Shown: positions 10,850 through 23,225 of the stretch, one piece after another
Layout: each line of letters starts with the position of its first letter
Numbering within the stretch: position 1 is the first letter of the stretch
Origin: Simmondsia chinensis
Taxonomy: Eukaryota; Streptophyta; Magnoliopsida; Caryophyllales; Simmondsiaceae
Length of the DNA: 64,000 nt
Direction of reading: 5' to 3'
Assembly: GCA_018398585.1 (NCBI GenBank)
Contig: JAGTTD010000009.1
Location: 12,529,193-12,593,192 of the forward strand
Made by a program: the position numbers and the translations under genes
The notes under the pieces: model-generated
Seen by the model: only the letters and a program-made list of their open reading frames with translations
Database searches by the model: none
Told to the model about the DNA's origin: nothing

Positions 10850-12395
10850 TTATATTAACTGAAGTAATAGTTACACAATATAGTTGACATAATAAAGACA
10901 TATTATTGCATCTTAAGTATAGAAAGTAAAAAAAATATATATATATAGTAAACTTTCGATTTAGACATATAGCATTGGTTGCTTATGTTTATGCAAAGTG
11001 TTATTAATGATTTTACATTTGGAGCCACAATCATAACACAATTTCACCAAAAAGTAATAAAACTAATGAATATAAGTATATATACATAATCTAGATAAAA
11101 CAAAAACCTAATGTATATCATTATATTAAACACATAAAATTTATATACACACTTTATTTGGGGCAAAATACGCAATAACCAACTACAATTATATTATATT
11201 GTGCAATATTATTATGTTAATATATCATTATAAAATTATAAACAAGTTTATAGTTGTTAACAAAAATAACAGATTCCAAATGTAAGCCAAATTTAAATCA
11301 TAAATATTGACTAATACATTGTAGATTAAAAAAAATGGGTATAATGGTGAACACATTATTCAAAAAGGATGCATTTTTAAAGTCAAAATTAGAGTTGCCA
11401 TCTACAAAACAATAACATTTCCTTTGGTACACACCTTTTTTTTTTTTTATAATTTCTTTGTTACACTTATAAGGTGAACTACAACACGATTTTGATCAAT
11501 AGAGCCATTTAATTAACCTTGACTTTTCTTATTTAGGAAATGCTATACATGTATATCAAAACATATGTGCTTGGAATATAAAGCGAATTTGATTCATAAA
11601 CTTCCACAATAGGGCTCCTCCAAAAAAGGTATGCAACAAAAACCCACCCGTTTATCACACGGGAAAAGCCTAGTAGACAATTATGTCTAGGAAATTAGTA
11701 TAAATAATTTGCTCAAAATTTTGAAGTGGTTCTCCAACTCCTCCACATCCTTACAAAAGATGGCCCATATTTGTCATTAAATCTACTGTCCGGTTATCTT
11801 CCCTATAAATGTGGGAAATATGAACAATGTGATATCTCAAATATCCTTGATAATGGTTCGAATCTCCCAAAGACATCTAAACTCATTCTAGATGATCACT
11901 TTCACGAAAATCAAATATCAACTTCAATGCGTTTAAGAGGTTGGGTTTGGTAAGAGAGGGTTTACAAAATAACTAAGGTAACCAATAGGTTGGGCCAATT
12001 TACTATCCAATTAACAAGCGTATGCACTAACTCAATTTTGGTTTATTATTTGAGTGGCTTTGGTCGAATTGAATTTCAGATCTCAATAGTTAGTAGACCT
12101 TGTCACGGTAGAAAAAAATTTGAGCCTGTTCTAATTGACTTGACTCTTCCCCTTACTTGTTATCCGGTTTGACTCGAGTATGAACTGACACATGTTAAAA
12201 TGACTGAGACCCATGCAACTAAACATAAATTTTAGTAGGTTCGATGCAGATCTAATGTTTCAGATAGTCTGGTTCGATGATTTGAACTCCCGTATGAGTA
12301 TGGTGGTTGCAACACGTGCTGGGTCCATATGGTAGGTCAGCAGTGTGTCGTCGGTAGTGCCACTGAGCTTTAGCATGCATCGAAACTTTGGTGAC
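10850..12395. other. AT-rich spacer, no gene recognised
   Basis: About 1.5 kb of low-GC sequence with T runs near 11430. Small open frames at 11726-11953 and 11990-12172 show no family resemblance. The last five bases (gtgac) are the left target duplication of the next element. Confidence 0.55.
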
Positions 12396-13306
12396 TGTAG
12401 AGGATAAACCTAATCAGGTTAATATTAAAATAGGATAACGAGATAAAAACAAAAATGAAATATAATTTATTTATATATTTCCTCTCTTTCTCTCTCCTCT
12501 CTCTTGTCTCGGGTGGGCCCCCCCCCCCCCCCCACTTACTTCTTCCCCACTTCACTTTCTCTCTCCTCGGATCTCTCTCTCTCTCTCTCCTCAGACTTCT
12601 TTCTCTCTCCCTCTCTCTCACCGTCTACCTTCTTTTCTTCTCTACCGCCAACACCACCTACTACCGCCAACGCCGCCTACTACTGCCAGCACCTGCTACC
12701 GCCAAGCCTCGGGTACCGCCAGCCCCTCCGGTACCGTCACCTCACCTCCTCAACCGCCAACATCATCCCTCTATAAATATCTACAACAAGAAGAGGGGTG
12801 AGGGCAGGCGAGGACCCCATTCTCTCTCTCTCCTTTTTCTCCCTCCTCTTATTCCGACCATCTCCGACGGTGCGACGTCGACCACTTCGCCGCCACCTCG
12901 TCGCCGGCCCGCCCAGCCGGTAATACTCCGGCCACCAGCCACCAGGGATGAACCCCACTTTCTCTCTCCTCTGTCTTTCTCTACCCAAGGGCCACCCATA
13001 CGCCGCCGGTACGGACGCCGCCACCTCGCCGGTATGGATTCCGGCCACCAGCGACCGAGGACCCCCTCTCCATATACAATAAGTATTTGTTATCGTTTAT
13101 TTATGCTATTTACTCATTCTTTGTTTTTATTATGCTTTTACTAACTTAGGCATCGGAGGGGTCTCCCGCGGGCAAAACCCGTGGGTCCCTCTAACGGCCT
13201 CTTTTATTTTGCAGGGATATCAGGACAAGCGCTAGCAGCTGCTTTCTCAAGTGAGGGTTGAGTCTCGCTCTCATCTAAAAGAACCTAACCAAAAATCCCC
13301 AAAACA
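12396..13306 (+). repeat. 5' LTR of the large non-coding element
   Basis: It starts TGTAGAGGATAAACC and ends AAAACA. It is CT-rich near 12480-12620 with a 16-C run at 12518-12533, then C-rich. Open frames in it (for example 12455-13144) are composition artefacts. A conserved block near 13140-13260 (GGTCTCCCGCGG...CAGGGATATCA) is shared with the right LTR. Confidence 0.9.
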
Positions 13307-13308
13307 AT

Positions 13309-13325
13309 TGGCGCCGTTTGTGGGA
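13309..13325 (+). other. Primer binding site, Tat type
   Basis: TGGCGCCGTTTGTGGGA lies two bases after the 5' LTR. TGGCGCCGT is the start shared with sites complementary to tRNA-Asp; the remainder matches the variant often seen in Tat elements. The exact primer tRNA is not certain. Confidence 0.7.
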
Positions 13326-15639
13326 AGATAGTTTGCTATCGTTTAGCCTTGTATCCCGTACAAATCGCCTAAGACCCTCACAAAATGGGGGGCTACAGTA
13401 CCCGTTTTACATCAAATAAGTCTTTAATCTCAATTTTTCTTTGTCTATTTTCCTTCTAATACCTATGAATTAGGATTTTAGATGTAAGTTGTCAGTAAAT
13501 TTGAGGCAAGCTTCACTTCTAGTTCTTTTAAAAAAATAAAATAAAAAAATTCGTAGCTGAAAAAAAAAAAAAAAAAAAGAGAAGAGAGAGGAAGCTTGGG
13601 GTGTTTGTCCAAATTTATTTAATGCAAAAATTTATTTAATGCAAGCATTTATAAGGTCTACATTGGCACAAGTAGTTGTACTGTAATTTCAATATTAGCT
13701 GTACCAGAAAACTAAATACGTTAGTTTCAAGGATTATTGTTAAAGTTTATTGTCCGTATCATAAGAATACTGCACTATAACTTTAAATTTTACTGTTCAT
13801 GTATTGATCCTCAAATACATGTTTAAGGATTATCAGTTCGGCGAGTCAAAACATGTCGTTCAAATTACACACCTAAGTCCACCCAAATCGGAAACATCAA
13901 TATCGAGTAAATGGGTGAACCGTGCTAGCGGTCGATATATAAAGTTAGACGCAACTCTTTTTATAAAAAATGCCACACAAAAGACAAATGAGACCAATTT
14001 TCTCCTGAAAACAAGCATAAATGCGTAAATTGTTTCTCTCTTATTCTACATCCCACGCACTCATGTGATGGATGTCATACGACTAGAAATTTAATAATGA
14101 AGTCAAATTGTGTGTCCAACCATATTAGAAAATAAATTTATGTTTCACACGAGTTCTAGTACATATAAAAGAATGAACTGTGAGCATGATGAATTTCTCT
14201 GGACTTTAACTATTCTCTAATTTCGGTTTGAGCACCAGATGAGTTACGGATTTGACTTCATTTTATGTCTTTTTCTAATACATTTAGAGTAAGACCTCAA
14301 GTCTAATTTTTCAGTAAATTTATAGCAAATTTCAATAAAGCTCATAGCACACCATGAGCTTTGGATTATATTATGGGTATTTTTCATAATATTTCTAATC
14401 CGAAATTTCAAGAAAGGTTTCAGTTTTAAATTTTATAGTAAAATTAACAGTATATCATGATCTTTAAAGCATGTTATAGATGCTTTTCATAATATTCCCG
14501 CTTCAATTATACAAAAATTATTTTATCAGACTTCTTGTCTTGGATTCGCGGCAATACACGAATTATATTACTCCCGTTTTTCGAAAATTGCTCACTAAAT
14601 ATTTTATCTAACTAAAGTTGCTTTAAGTTAACTCCAACCCAGCTCATATATCTTGAGTAGATATGTGATTAATTTGGAAAAGTTGGGTCAAACCTTTAAT
14701 AAGTTTACTGTCCATAGGGCCACTATATTAAGGACTTTTCTCAAGTAATCCCTGTTCTTGACCGAGAGTAAGAGAAATCTCATCGCATGGAAAACTTCAC
14801 TGCATAGTGTTTAAATTTGAATATACTCGTTTCTTAATTTTTGCTATTCATATAGCTTAAAATTGGTTCCAAATATGATATTTCGAAATATGATAACCCA
14901 TACATTAACAACAATTAAAATGGACCGGAACGTTGTTATGTGTAAAGGTGGCAGAGTTTGCAACCAAAAGCAACCCAAATAAAGTAGAATTTAGATCAGG
15001 TGGGCGATCACCGCCAGCCGCCTACTATAGAGTTAAAGCCCTTCAGGGGCTCCCTTAGATAATAACATTGCCATCCTTGAACTAGGCAGACGCCAAAAAG
15101 GGCATCAACGTCAGTTTGTGATGTAAAAGTCTGTAAACAAAGTTGCGGTGGCCAACCAAGGTCACGTTGGCGTCATTAGTGAAGGCTTGTTGTAAAGAAA
15201 TTTACCACCGATAATCAGCGGTTTAAGCCACCACGAAGTGGGCTTAACAACTTCAGCCGGACGCTTTGCCAAGAAACTTGGCTGTACCCATAAGCTTGAT
15301 TATCTGCAACCGCCGCTGAGCTTGGCCATATAGCCTCGCCAGCTCCTTAAACGAGTAGCTCATCAGTAAAATCCATCACCGACAAACTCGAGTGACTTAT
15401 TAAAACCAACTGCGAGGCAAGCTAAAGACTCGTCTAATAACTTGGCTTTGCACTATTTACCTTGACTAGGTGCAACTGCCCATTAGGTTGGCCGTATAGC
15501 GACGACAGCCTATTCTTATTTTAGTAATGCAGCCCAAAGCCGGGGGCTTCGCCAATAATAACATGTAAGGCCAAACCCGTCAAAGTTTGCCTCTTGGGTG
15601 TCTAACTTAATCGGAACACTACCAACGAGCGTGAAGTGG
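13326..15639 (+). other. Leader region of the large element, no ORF
   Basis: This is where gag should begin. An ATG at 13385 opens a frame starting MGGYSTRFTSNKS that stops within a few dozen codons. The rest is AT-rich with an A run near 13561-13578 and, from about 14990, GC-richer sequence with CCGCC words. No gag domain is seen. Confidence 0.6.
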
Positions 15640-15845
15640 GGACTTTGCCTTCAGCGCCCTAAGACTGGAGCTACCGCCAACTTTGTCGGCGAATGCTCTT
15701 TTAAAGCTCCACCACTCATCTTTCAACTTAGGTATAGGAAAACTTCACCACTAGTTGGGCCAACACCCACCAACGATACCATAAGCTACCATGGGTAACC
15801 AACGAACAGCGTCAAAATGAACAAACTGTGAAGCTACCACCAGCA
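15640..15845 (+). repeat. Dispersed repeat R, copy 1
   Basis: About 200 bp recurring at 16130-16345 and 19265-19490. Shared landmarks in order: AAGCTCCACCACTCA or similar, TAGGTATAGGAAAA, CCAACGATACCATA and ACCATGGGTAACCAACGAA. The copies are diverged. Confidence 0.6.
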
Positions 15846-16129
15846 AGCTTGGCTAGACCCTAACCCCAACAAACTTGGCTGGGTGGCCTCGTTTACACCT
15901 TTAGTGGGTAACGCATGGCCACAAAATCTAAAAAATGCAACCACTAACAATCTTGGGGATAATCCCTTTAAGGTAACAGTGGGGCCACAAAACGGTGCCC
16001 TCCGCCCGTCTAGCCAAAACCCAACCGTCACAAAATTCGATAGAATACGCGCAACCAACCATAGATGGCTACGCACTGTATAACGTGTTGGGTTGGACTC
16101 GCCAACAACCATGGCGGAGGTCCCGCTAG

Positions 16130-16345
16130 TAAAGACGTCGTCCTTAACGACTCAAAACTTGAGCGGCCGCTAACAAGGTGGTCAAAAACACTTTAAGAGC
16201 TTCACTACTCACCTTCTAACCTAAGTAAAGAAGAAATTGCTACTAGGTGAACCAATACCAACGGTGCCATAGACTACCGTGAATAACCAACAACGCTAGA
16301 GCAAATAAGCTCAGCTTGGCTATTATCATCAACAAGTTGGAGACA
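16130..16345 (+). repeat. Dispersed repeat R, copy 2
   Basis: Matches copy 1 through GAGCTTCACTACTCACC, GTAAAGAAGAAATTG, GGTGCCATAGACTACC and GAATAACCAACAACGC. Confidence 0.6.
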
Positions 16346-16580
16346 TGAACTTCCACCAGCTAACCTAGCAGAGATTTTATACGAAGTGTTACCGCCAAGT
16401 TTTGGGTGCTAGGTGGAAAAACTAATAATAATAATACATGCGCCACCTTAAGTTAACAATGCTTTAAATTGCCATTGTTAAGGGAGACACCGTTTGCTAA
16501 GACTACCGCCTCCCGAGGAAGGAGACGTTATGAGCATACCCTGGTGAACGGCCACCAAGGACAACTACCGCAACTCCAGC

Positions 16581-16864
16581 ACCCTAGCGGTACTTCCATA
16601 CCCTAGCGTTACTCCTACACCCTAGCGGTACTTCCATACCCTAGCGGTAATTCTATGCCCTAGCAGTACTTCCATACCCTGGCGGTACTCCTGCACCCAA
16701 GCGGTATTTCCATACTCTGGCGGTACTCCTACACCCTAGCGGTACTTCCATACCCTAGCGGTGCTCCTGCACCCTAACAGTACTTCCATACCCTGGCGGT
16801 ACTCCTGCACCCTAACGGTACTTCCATACCCTGGCGGTACTCCTGCACCCTAGCGGTACTTCCA
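16581..16864 (+). repeat. 19-bp tandem array with 38-bp higher-order period
   Basis: About 15 units of 19 bp. Units alternate between the form ACCCTAGCGGTACTTCCAT and a partner ending TCCTGC or TCCTAC, so the true period is 38 bp. Most units keep AGCGGTA or GGCGGTA. Confidence 0.9.
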
Positions 16865-17584
16865 AGGGGCTCTCTCTTAACCACTATAAATATAGTAAGA
16901 AACACCACTAATGCCTTCATTCCGGTGTTATCACCACAAAGGTGACGGTAGACTCTTCAGGACACCCATCTTGGTTTATCCACTCTCTAATAAAGAGGCT
17001 GGTACTCTTGGAACTAAGAATGAAATCGAAAAACACTCCTTATCTTCACAACTCAAAGGACACGTTATTCTTTAGACTCACAGGGCGCCTCCTAGCTCAT
17101 AATAAAATCTACCACTGTTTTAGGAGGCAGGCGCAGACCACGAGGCATGCCCATTAACAAACACATAATCACATTCTTATTAACAGTTTTATACACCTAA
17201 ACCAAATGCCCACCCAAGTTGCCTCTCGGCAACTGCGGAACTTACCGTTCCTTAGTAACCATGAACAACAGTATTTACTTGACAACGGGGGATCCAACAT
17301 TCTCCATATAATTTTACGTAATTTATCTTTTTCGTAGAAAATTACATGATTAACGTTCCCTATGGGATTTGCATTCAACTCGGTCCCTGACTATGAACCG
17401 GGGGCTTCGTGTTTTTTGTAATTTACATTCCTTATGTGAATTACGTTCTCAGTGCAATTTGCGCAATATGCGTCACTTATGTGATTTATGTTCAGCTTAA
17501 GCCCTTGCTTGGGGCTAGGGCTTTAACGTCCCTTGTGTGGTTTGTGTTAACTTAGCCTTGGAACAAGGATTGGGAGCTAGAATT

Positions 17585-17790
17585 ATCATCCGCGGTTAGC
17601 TTTCCCCTAACGTAAAAGTTCACCGTTCTACAAATGGTGGGCGGTTAACTTCCACCGAACGTGGAAGTATGTGATGGTGTTGTTCCAGCTAAAAAAGAAA
17701 GCACTAAGTTGTGGGGTGGGTAACCTTCACCTAACGTGGAGGCTCGCAGGCGGTTAGCTTTCACTTAATGCAAGACGCAATGGTCTCCAG
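17585..17790 (+). repeat. Degenerate repeats around GCGGTTAGCTT
   Basis: Four loose copies of a motif of the form gcggttagctttcacctaacgt are spaced 40-70 bp apart. They resemble the TAACG words of the arrays further right. Confidence 0.55.
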
Positions 17791-19264
17791 TAACCCTTCT
17801 GTTCCGATAATGCATCTCAACCTCCGGGAACCCCGCTCGGTGGACCGACACACCCGCCAGACGCCATCGCTCATGTCGGACCTCACCGACACCCCTTTGA
17901 GTTTCAACACCATGTCTCGACTACCCGGGACATTCCCTTAGGAGCAGACTTACATAGTCCTGCTCCAGAGCAACATGCAAGGGCCACAAAGTCCCTTAGG
18001 CGCACCTCATGTGTGAGGCCGCTGTCTTTATAAGGAACTAACACGATCCCATACAAGTAGTGTGCCACTTACTGGAGAGGGCGACCGCCCCGTAGCATGC
18101 GTCGAACCTGGGTGCCTGTTGACAAATGACCAACGGCCCCTAGCTCTACCCTTAAGGCACGCCGCATCTGCACCATCACGTGGTAAACGGAGCTGGTGCA
18201 CACTGCCGCTAACAAGGGGGCTCGAGCATCACAAATGCTCTCACCGATTAAAGGTTGAATCCTACAAGTTAGGGCGCTTCGACATTGCGTCGCACATCCC
18301 AAACGAGGGACCAAGCCTTTCTTGGACGGATTACGCGCACTGTTGGCCCTTGGCCCACCACCATGTTCACGGAGCGTCCTACTCACGTGCAGACCTCATG
18401 TCGCCCTCGTAGTTACATCGAGGCCCGCTCCCATTACCGGGATAAATCATTTAGCACCACTATTTGGGGATAGGGCACCTGATGCCCCAAAACCCGACTT
18501 CAACGACCTGTGTCTTTCTTAAACCGAGGAACTTCTGCAACCAGGACGCGCTTGTGACACAGCGCGCAACGCTACTTGTATGATGCACACGACACTGGGC
18601 CGCCCACACTGCCCACACCGTTGCGGGTGTGCGTTTACGAAACACGAAGGTTCGTAAACACATCGTATCATGATCCACAACAGGATCATAACACTGTGCC
18701 TATATGTTGATCTCTCCCCCCTCCGGCTCCTGCGCGGGTTTCTTGCTAGTACGACTCACAAATTTTACTATTTGTTGCTAGTCGGAACTATTATTCTACA
18801 ATATGGGTTCACGCTATTCCGTACTTTCTATTCATATACAGAATACACACGGGCTATTTACGGTACGTCCCAAACCAGCTAACGACCGGGGACTAGGAGC
18901 TTATGACTTATCTTTTCACAATATGATCCACCCCAGTTAGTAACTAGAGGCTGCCGTTAATTACTAAACTAGAGGCTCTTATCTAACGGCAAGAACTTAA
19001 GTTAACTTGTAGACGTGCAAGGTAACAAGGATTAACCGCAACTTCCCAAGAGTACGAATAAAAAGAACTAGGATTAAAACAAGAAGCTAAACATAGCCGG
19101 GGCATCAAAAAGGGGGCTCCCCCAAATAACGATACTACTGCCCCCGGACTGGGCATGTATTCTCGGAAGGGGATCCAACGATAACACATCAGGTTGAGCT
19201 CGCCAATAAAAGCAACTAGCCTAGCTGGGATACCGCCAACAAGTGTGGCAGGGGATGCGCGAGC
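17791..19264 (+). other. GC-richer interior of the large element, no known protein
   Basis: Overlapping open frames at 18062-18412 (plus) and 18069-18386 (minus) are long for random sequence but match no retroelement domain: there is no zinc knuckle, no protease DSG/DTG and no RT motif. They may be decayed coding sequence or a product of GC content. Confidence 0.4.
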
Positions 19265-19490
19265 AGAGACGTTACCATCAACGTTTCAAGACTTAAGCTA
19301 CAGCCAACGAAGCTAGCGAAAACTCTTTGGGAACATCGTTATCCACATTTAGACCTGAGTAAGAAGAAATTGGCAGTAGATAAACTACTACCAACCAATG
19401 ATATCATAGACTATCACGAGTAAACTACGAATAACGCTAAAATAAGCCAACTTAAAAATTACCGCCGATAATACTGGCAAAGGTTTCTTC
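19265..19490 (+). repeat. Dispersed repeat R, copy 3
   Basis: Matches the other two copies through GAGTAAGAAGAAATTGG, ATATCATAGACTATCACG and ACGAATAACGCTA. It lies about 3 kb downstream of copy 2, so the repeat is not simply tandem. Confidence 0.6.
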
Positions 19491-20725
19491 AAAGACGCAA
19501 GATCATCAGCAAGGGTAGTTGGGTGCCACTGCCCAACGCCACCCACAATATTGACTTAATAATTAGCTGAGTTCAAACTCAAAGTATCTGGGCTTGCTAA
19601 GCTTCCAGTTAGGCTCAACCCATGTTGGATATTGACAAGCCAAGCCCTGGGCCTGAGGCGATTTGGTTTAACTCAGCCCATATGCACTCCTAATTTAGCA
19701 AGTTTAGTTTGCTGATCTAGCGGGATTCGAATTTAGCTGAATAAAAAGATTAAACCCTTGGGACTATTACATTTCTTGCGTGTTTCTTGGCACCGGTCAT
19801 CATTTCAACCATCAGTATATAAAACTTATTTATTTTGAGTGATGTAAAGCTTCATACAGTTGTTATATGATGATGAACTCAGAAAGAAATTGATAAAATA
19901 AAACTGGAGGTAAGACAATTCAAGGTATATTTGAAGATGTATATCTTGGCTAGGGATTTGAGGAAACCTACCAGGTTTCAGTTTATAATCATTGCGGAGG
20001 ACATCATCCGGCTTCTAAGTATGGCTGCATATGTTTGTAGTCGTAATCGAAAGTAAACAATTTCTTGGAACATTGGGCATTGTTTTGTGTATAAAACACA
20101 GTGCAGGATTTCGATAAAGGTCCTCTGGTGGTGAAACGCTAAACTAGCAACTCAAGCCTTTTATCAAGTTATGCTTAAATAAGAATAATCCTTGAATCTA
20201 AAACCATTACGGACTAGTCGCAGCTGATTTCTATCTTCGCTCCTTGATTAGAGCGTAATTATCCTCATCTCTCTCTGTGGTCCATGTCTAGACTGAAGAG
20301 CATTTTTAATTATTGTAATTCAAAAACTTCAATAAGATTGCAAATGCTAGTACGAAATTAAACCACTACTATTGTTCGGTGTGGACCTTGATCTAAAAAT
20401 GCAAATTAATAGGTCTGAAGTTTGAATAAATTCAATCAGGTTCCATCGGACTACACCAATTTAAGCCTAATTGAACCAAGGCTGGCTTGTTCGACCGTCA
20501 CCAAACAAGCGCCTTCATATTTAATCACTTCAGCAAATTTAGATGTGACTAAGCTGAACCGTATTAGTCAAGTTCTAGCGTATTTTCGTACATATGCCTG
20601 AACTCACACGTGTAGCTATTAATCTATGAGGCAATACCTTGTTAAAACGAATGATTTCAATAGCAAACAGGAAAAATAAAATAAAACCTAACGTGTCCTT
20701 GGTGCGAGTTTCGTTATAAACCAGC
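19491..20725 (+). other. Unique interior of the large element
   Basis: No repeats or coding sequence recognised. Moderately AT-rich; it separates the dispersed-repeat part from the main arrays. Confidence 0.5.
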
Positions 20726-21650
20726 TATTTGTTTTAGTTTGAAAGGTTTGTTTTATTTATCTCAGCCTTTACCGACTGGGGGCTTTTAGTGCTTTACCTA
20801 AATTGTTTATTTTAGTTTGAATGGTTTGTTTTATTACCTCAGCCTTCACCGGCTGAGGGCTTCTAGTTGCTTTACCTAAATTGTTTATTTCAGTTTAAAT
20901 GGTTTGTTTTATTAACCTCAGCCTTTACCGGCTCGGGGCTTCTAGTTGCTTTACCAAAATTGTTTATTTCAGTTTAAATGGTTTGTTTTATTTATCTCAA
21001 CCTTTACCGGCTGGGGGCTTCTAGTTGCTTTACCTAAATTGTTTATTTTAGTTTGAATGGTTTGTTTTATTTATCTCAGCCTTTACCGGCTGGGGGCTTT
21101 TAGTTGCTTTACCTAAATTGTTTATTTCAGTTTGAATGGTTTATTTTATTTACCTCATCCTTTACCGGCTGGGGGCTTCTAGTTGCTTGACTTAAGTTGT
21201 TTATTTCAGTTTAAATGGTTTGTTTTATTTACCCCAGCCTTTACCGGCTGGGGGCTTTTAGTTGCTTTACCTAAATTGTCTATTTTAGTTTAAATGGTTT
21301 ATTTTATTTACCTCAGCCTTTACCGGCAGGGGGCTTTTAGTTGCTTTACCTAAATTGTCTATTTTAGTTTGAATGGTTTGTTTTATTTACCTCAGCCTTT
21401 ACCGGCTGGGGGCTTCTAGTTGATTTACATAAATTGTTTATTTCAGTTTAAATGGTTTGTTTTTCCCAGCCGGCTGGGGGCTTTTAGTTGCTTTACTCAA
21501 GTCGTTTGTTTTAGTTTGAACGGTTTGTTCTGTTAACCCAGTCTTTACTTGCTGGGGACTTTTAGTTTATGTTATACGAGTTACTCATTTCGATTTGAAT
21601 GATTTCTTTAATCACCTCTACCCACTGGGGAACTTTCTATTAAGTTAGAC
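20726..21650 (+). repeat. 79-bp tandem array, about 12 units
   Basis: Each unit reads roughly tttgttttatttacctcagc, then CTTTACCGGCTGGGGGCTT, then ttagttgctttacctaaatt and gtttattttagtttgaatgg. The CAGCC...GGCTG core can pair as a short hairpin followed by a G run. The last two units are more diverged. Confidence 0.92.
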
Positions 21651-21774
21651 CTCTACCAATTAGAAACTTCACGTGAGGTCACCAGTAAGATGGCTGAAAC
21701 TATTCTTGACTTGCAAAAAGACTGGCAGGTTCAGTTTGCTCTCAGCCATATTGAAAGGCATAAAGTCTTTACTA

Positions 21775-21896
21775 GCGGTACACTCTCCCCAGCTGAGAGT
21801 CCGTGTTTGTGTAAGTCCCACCTAACATCGGGACTGGAGGTACACTCTCACCAGCTGAGAGTCCGCGTTTGTGTAAGTCCCACCTAACATCGGGCT
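21775..21896 (+). repeat. Two-copy direct repeat (about 65 bp)
   Basis: GGTACACTCTC(C/A)CCAGCTGA and GTGTAAGTCCCACCTAACAT occur twice in the same order. Short relatives containing CATAAGCCC continue to about 22150. Confidence 0.8.
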
Positions 21897-22169
21897 GACG
21901 GTAAATCTAGTCAAGCCATAAGTCTTTCTTAGGCCGGTAACACACATTTACGTTGTAAGTCTTTCTCAGGCAAGCAACGCTCAGACGTAGCCATAAGCCC
22001 TTTTATGGAAGGCGATGTCTATTTAAACCGTAAGCCCATCTCGAGCAGGTAAGCCACATTTACGCTATAAGCCCTTGCCAGGAAAGCGGTACTCAAACAT
22101 AACCATGTTCCCTTTCCAGGCAAATAAGGCGTATTTGAACCATAAACGCCTCAGCCGACAAACAAGTGA

Positions 22170-23225
22170 CACACTCCAACCCAGCCCACAGCTGGGGGCT
22201 TGGAGTTAAAAATATTCATAATACACTCCGACTCAGCCTACGGCTGGGGGCTCTCGTTTGACGTTATTTAGTGTATTTACTTTTATTTGAATGCGTTGCT
22301 TTATTTTTTCCAGCCTTTGCCGGCTGGGGGCCCTCGTTTGGTGTTATTTGGTGTATTTGCTTTAGTTTGAATGCGCTGCTTTATTTTTCCCAGCCTTTGC
22401 CGGCCGGGGGCTTTGTGTAACGTTAGTTAGTTCTTTTTCCTTAGTTTTATATATTGTTTTATCTTTCCTAGCCTCAACGGCTGGGGGCTTTGTTTAACGT
22501 TAGTTACTTCATTTTCCTTAGTTTTATATATTGTTGTTTTATCTTTTCCAGCCTTAACGACTAGGGGCTTTGTTTAACGTTAGTTAATTTTCCTTAGTTT
22601 TATATATTGTTTTATCTTTTCCAGCCTTAACGGCTGGGGGCTTTGTTTAACATTAGTTAGTTTTCCTTAGTTTTATATATTGTTTTATCTTTCCCAGCCC
22701 TAACGGCTGAGGGCCTTGTGTAACGTTAGTTAGTTATTTTTCCTTAGTTTTATATATTGTTTTATCTTTCCCAGCCTTAACGGCTAGAGGCTTTGTTTAG
22801 TTCTTTTTCCTTAGTTGCATATATTGTTTTATCTTTCCCAGCCTTAACAGCTGGGGGCTTTGTGTAACGTTAGTTAGTTCTTTTTCCTTGATTTTATACA
22901 TCGCTTAATCTTTCCCAACCTTACCGGATGAGGCTTTGTGTAACGTTAGTTAGTTCTTTTTCCTTAGTTTTATATATTGTTGTTTTATCTTTCCCAGCCT
23001 TAACGGTTGGGGGCTTTGTATAACGTTAGTTAGTTCTTTTTCCTTGGTTTTATACATCGCGTTATCGTTCCCAGCCTTAACGGCCGGGGGCTTTGTTTAA
23101 CGTCAGTTAGTTCTTTTTTCTTAGTTCTATATATTGTTTTATCTTTCCCCGCCTTAACGGCTAGGGGCTTCGTTTAGCGTTAGCCGGTTCTTTTTCCATG
23201 GTTTTGTACATTGCTCCATGTTCCG
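22170..23225 (+). repeat. 76-bp tandem array, about 13-14 units
   Basis: A typical unit reads tttatctttCCCAGCCttaa, then cGGCTGGGggctttgtgtaa, then cgttagttagttctttttcc and ttagttttatatattg. CCCAGCC and GGCTGGG form a perfect 7-bp stem with a 5-base loop in the best units. The core is the same idea as in the 79-bp array, with a different surrounding sequence. Confidence 0.92.

Noticed and set aside
12455..13144. 229-codon plus-strand frame and overlapping minus-strand frames
   Set aside because: They lie in the CT- and C-rich LTR of the large element, shift between the two LTR copies and show only composition-driven Pro/Ser/Leu content.
18062..18412. Overlapping frames of 116 and 105 codons on both strands
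   Set aside because: GC-rich interior of the LARD; no recognisable domain, and both strands cannot both be meaningful. Left as unassigned.
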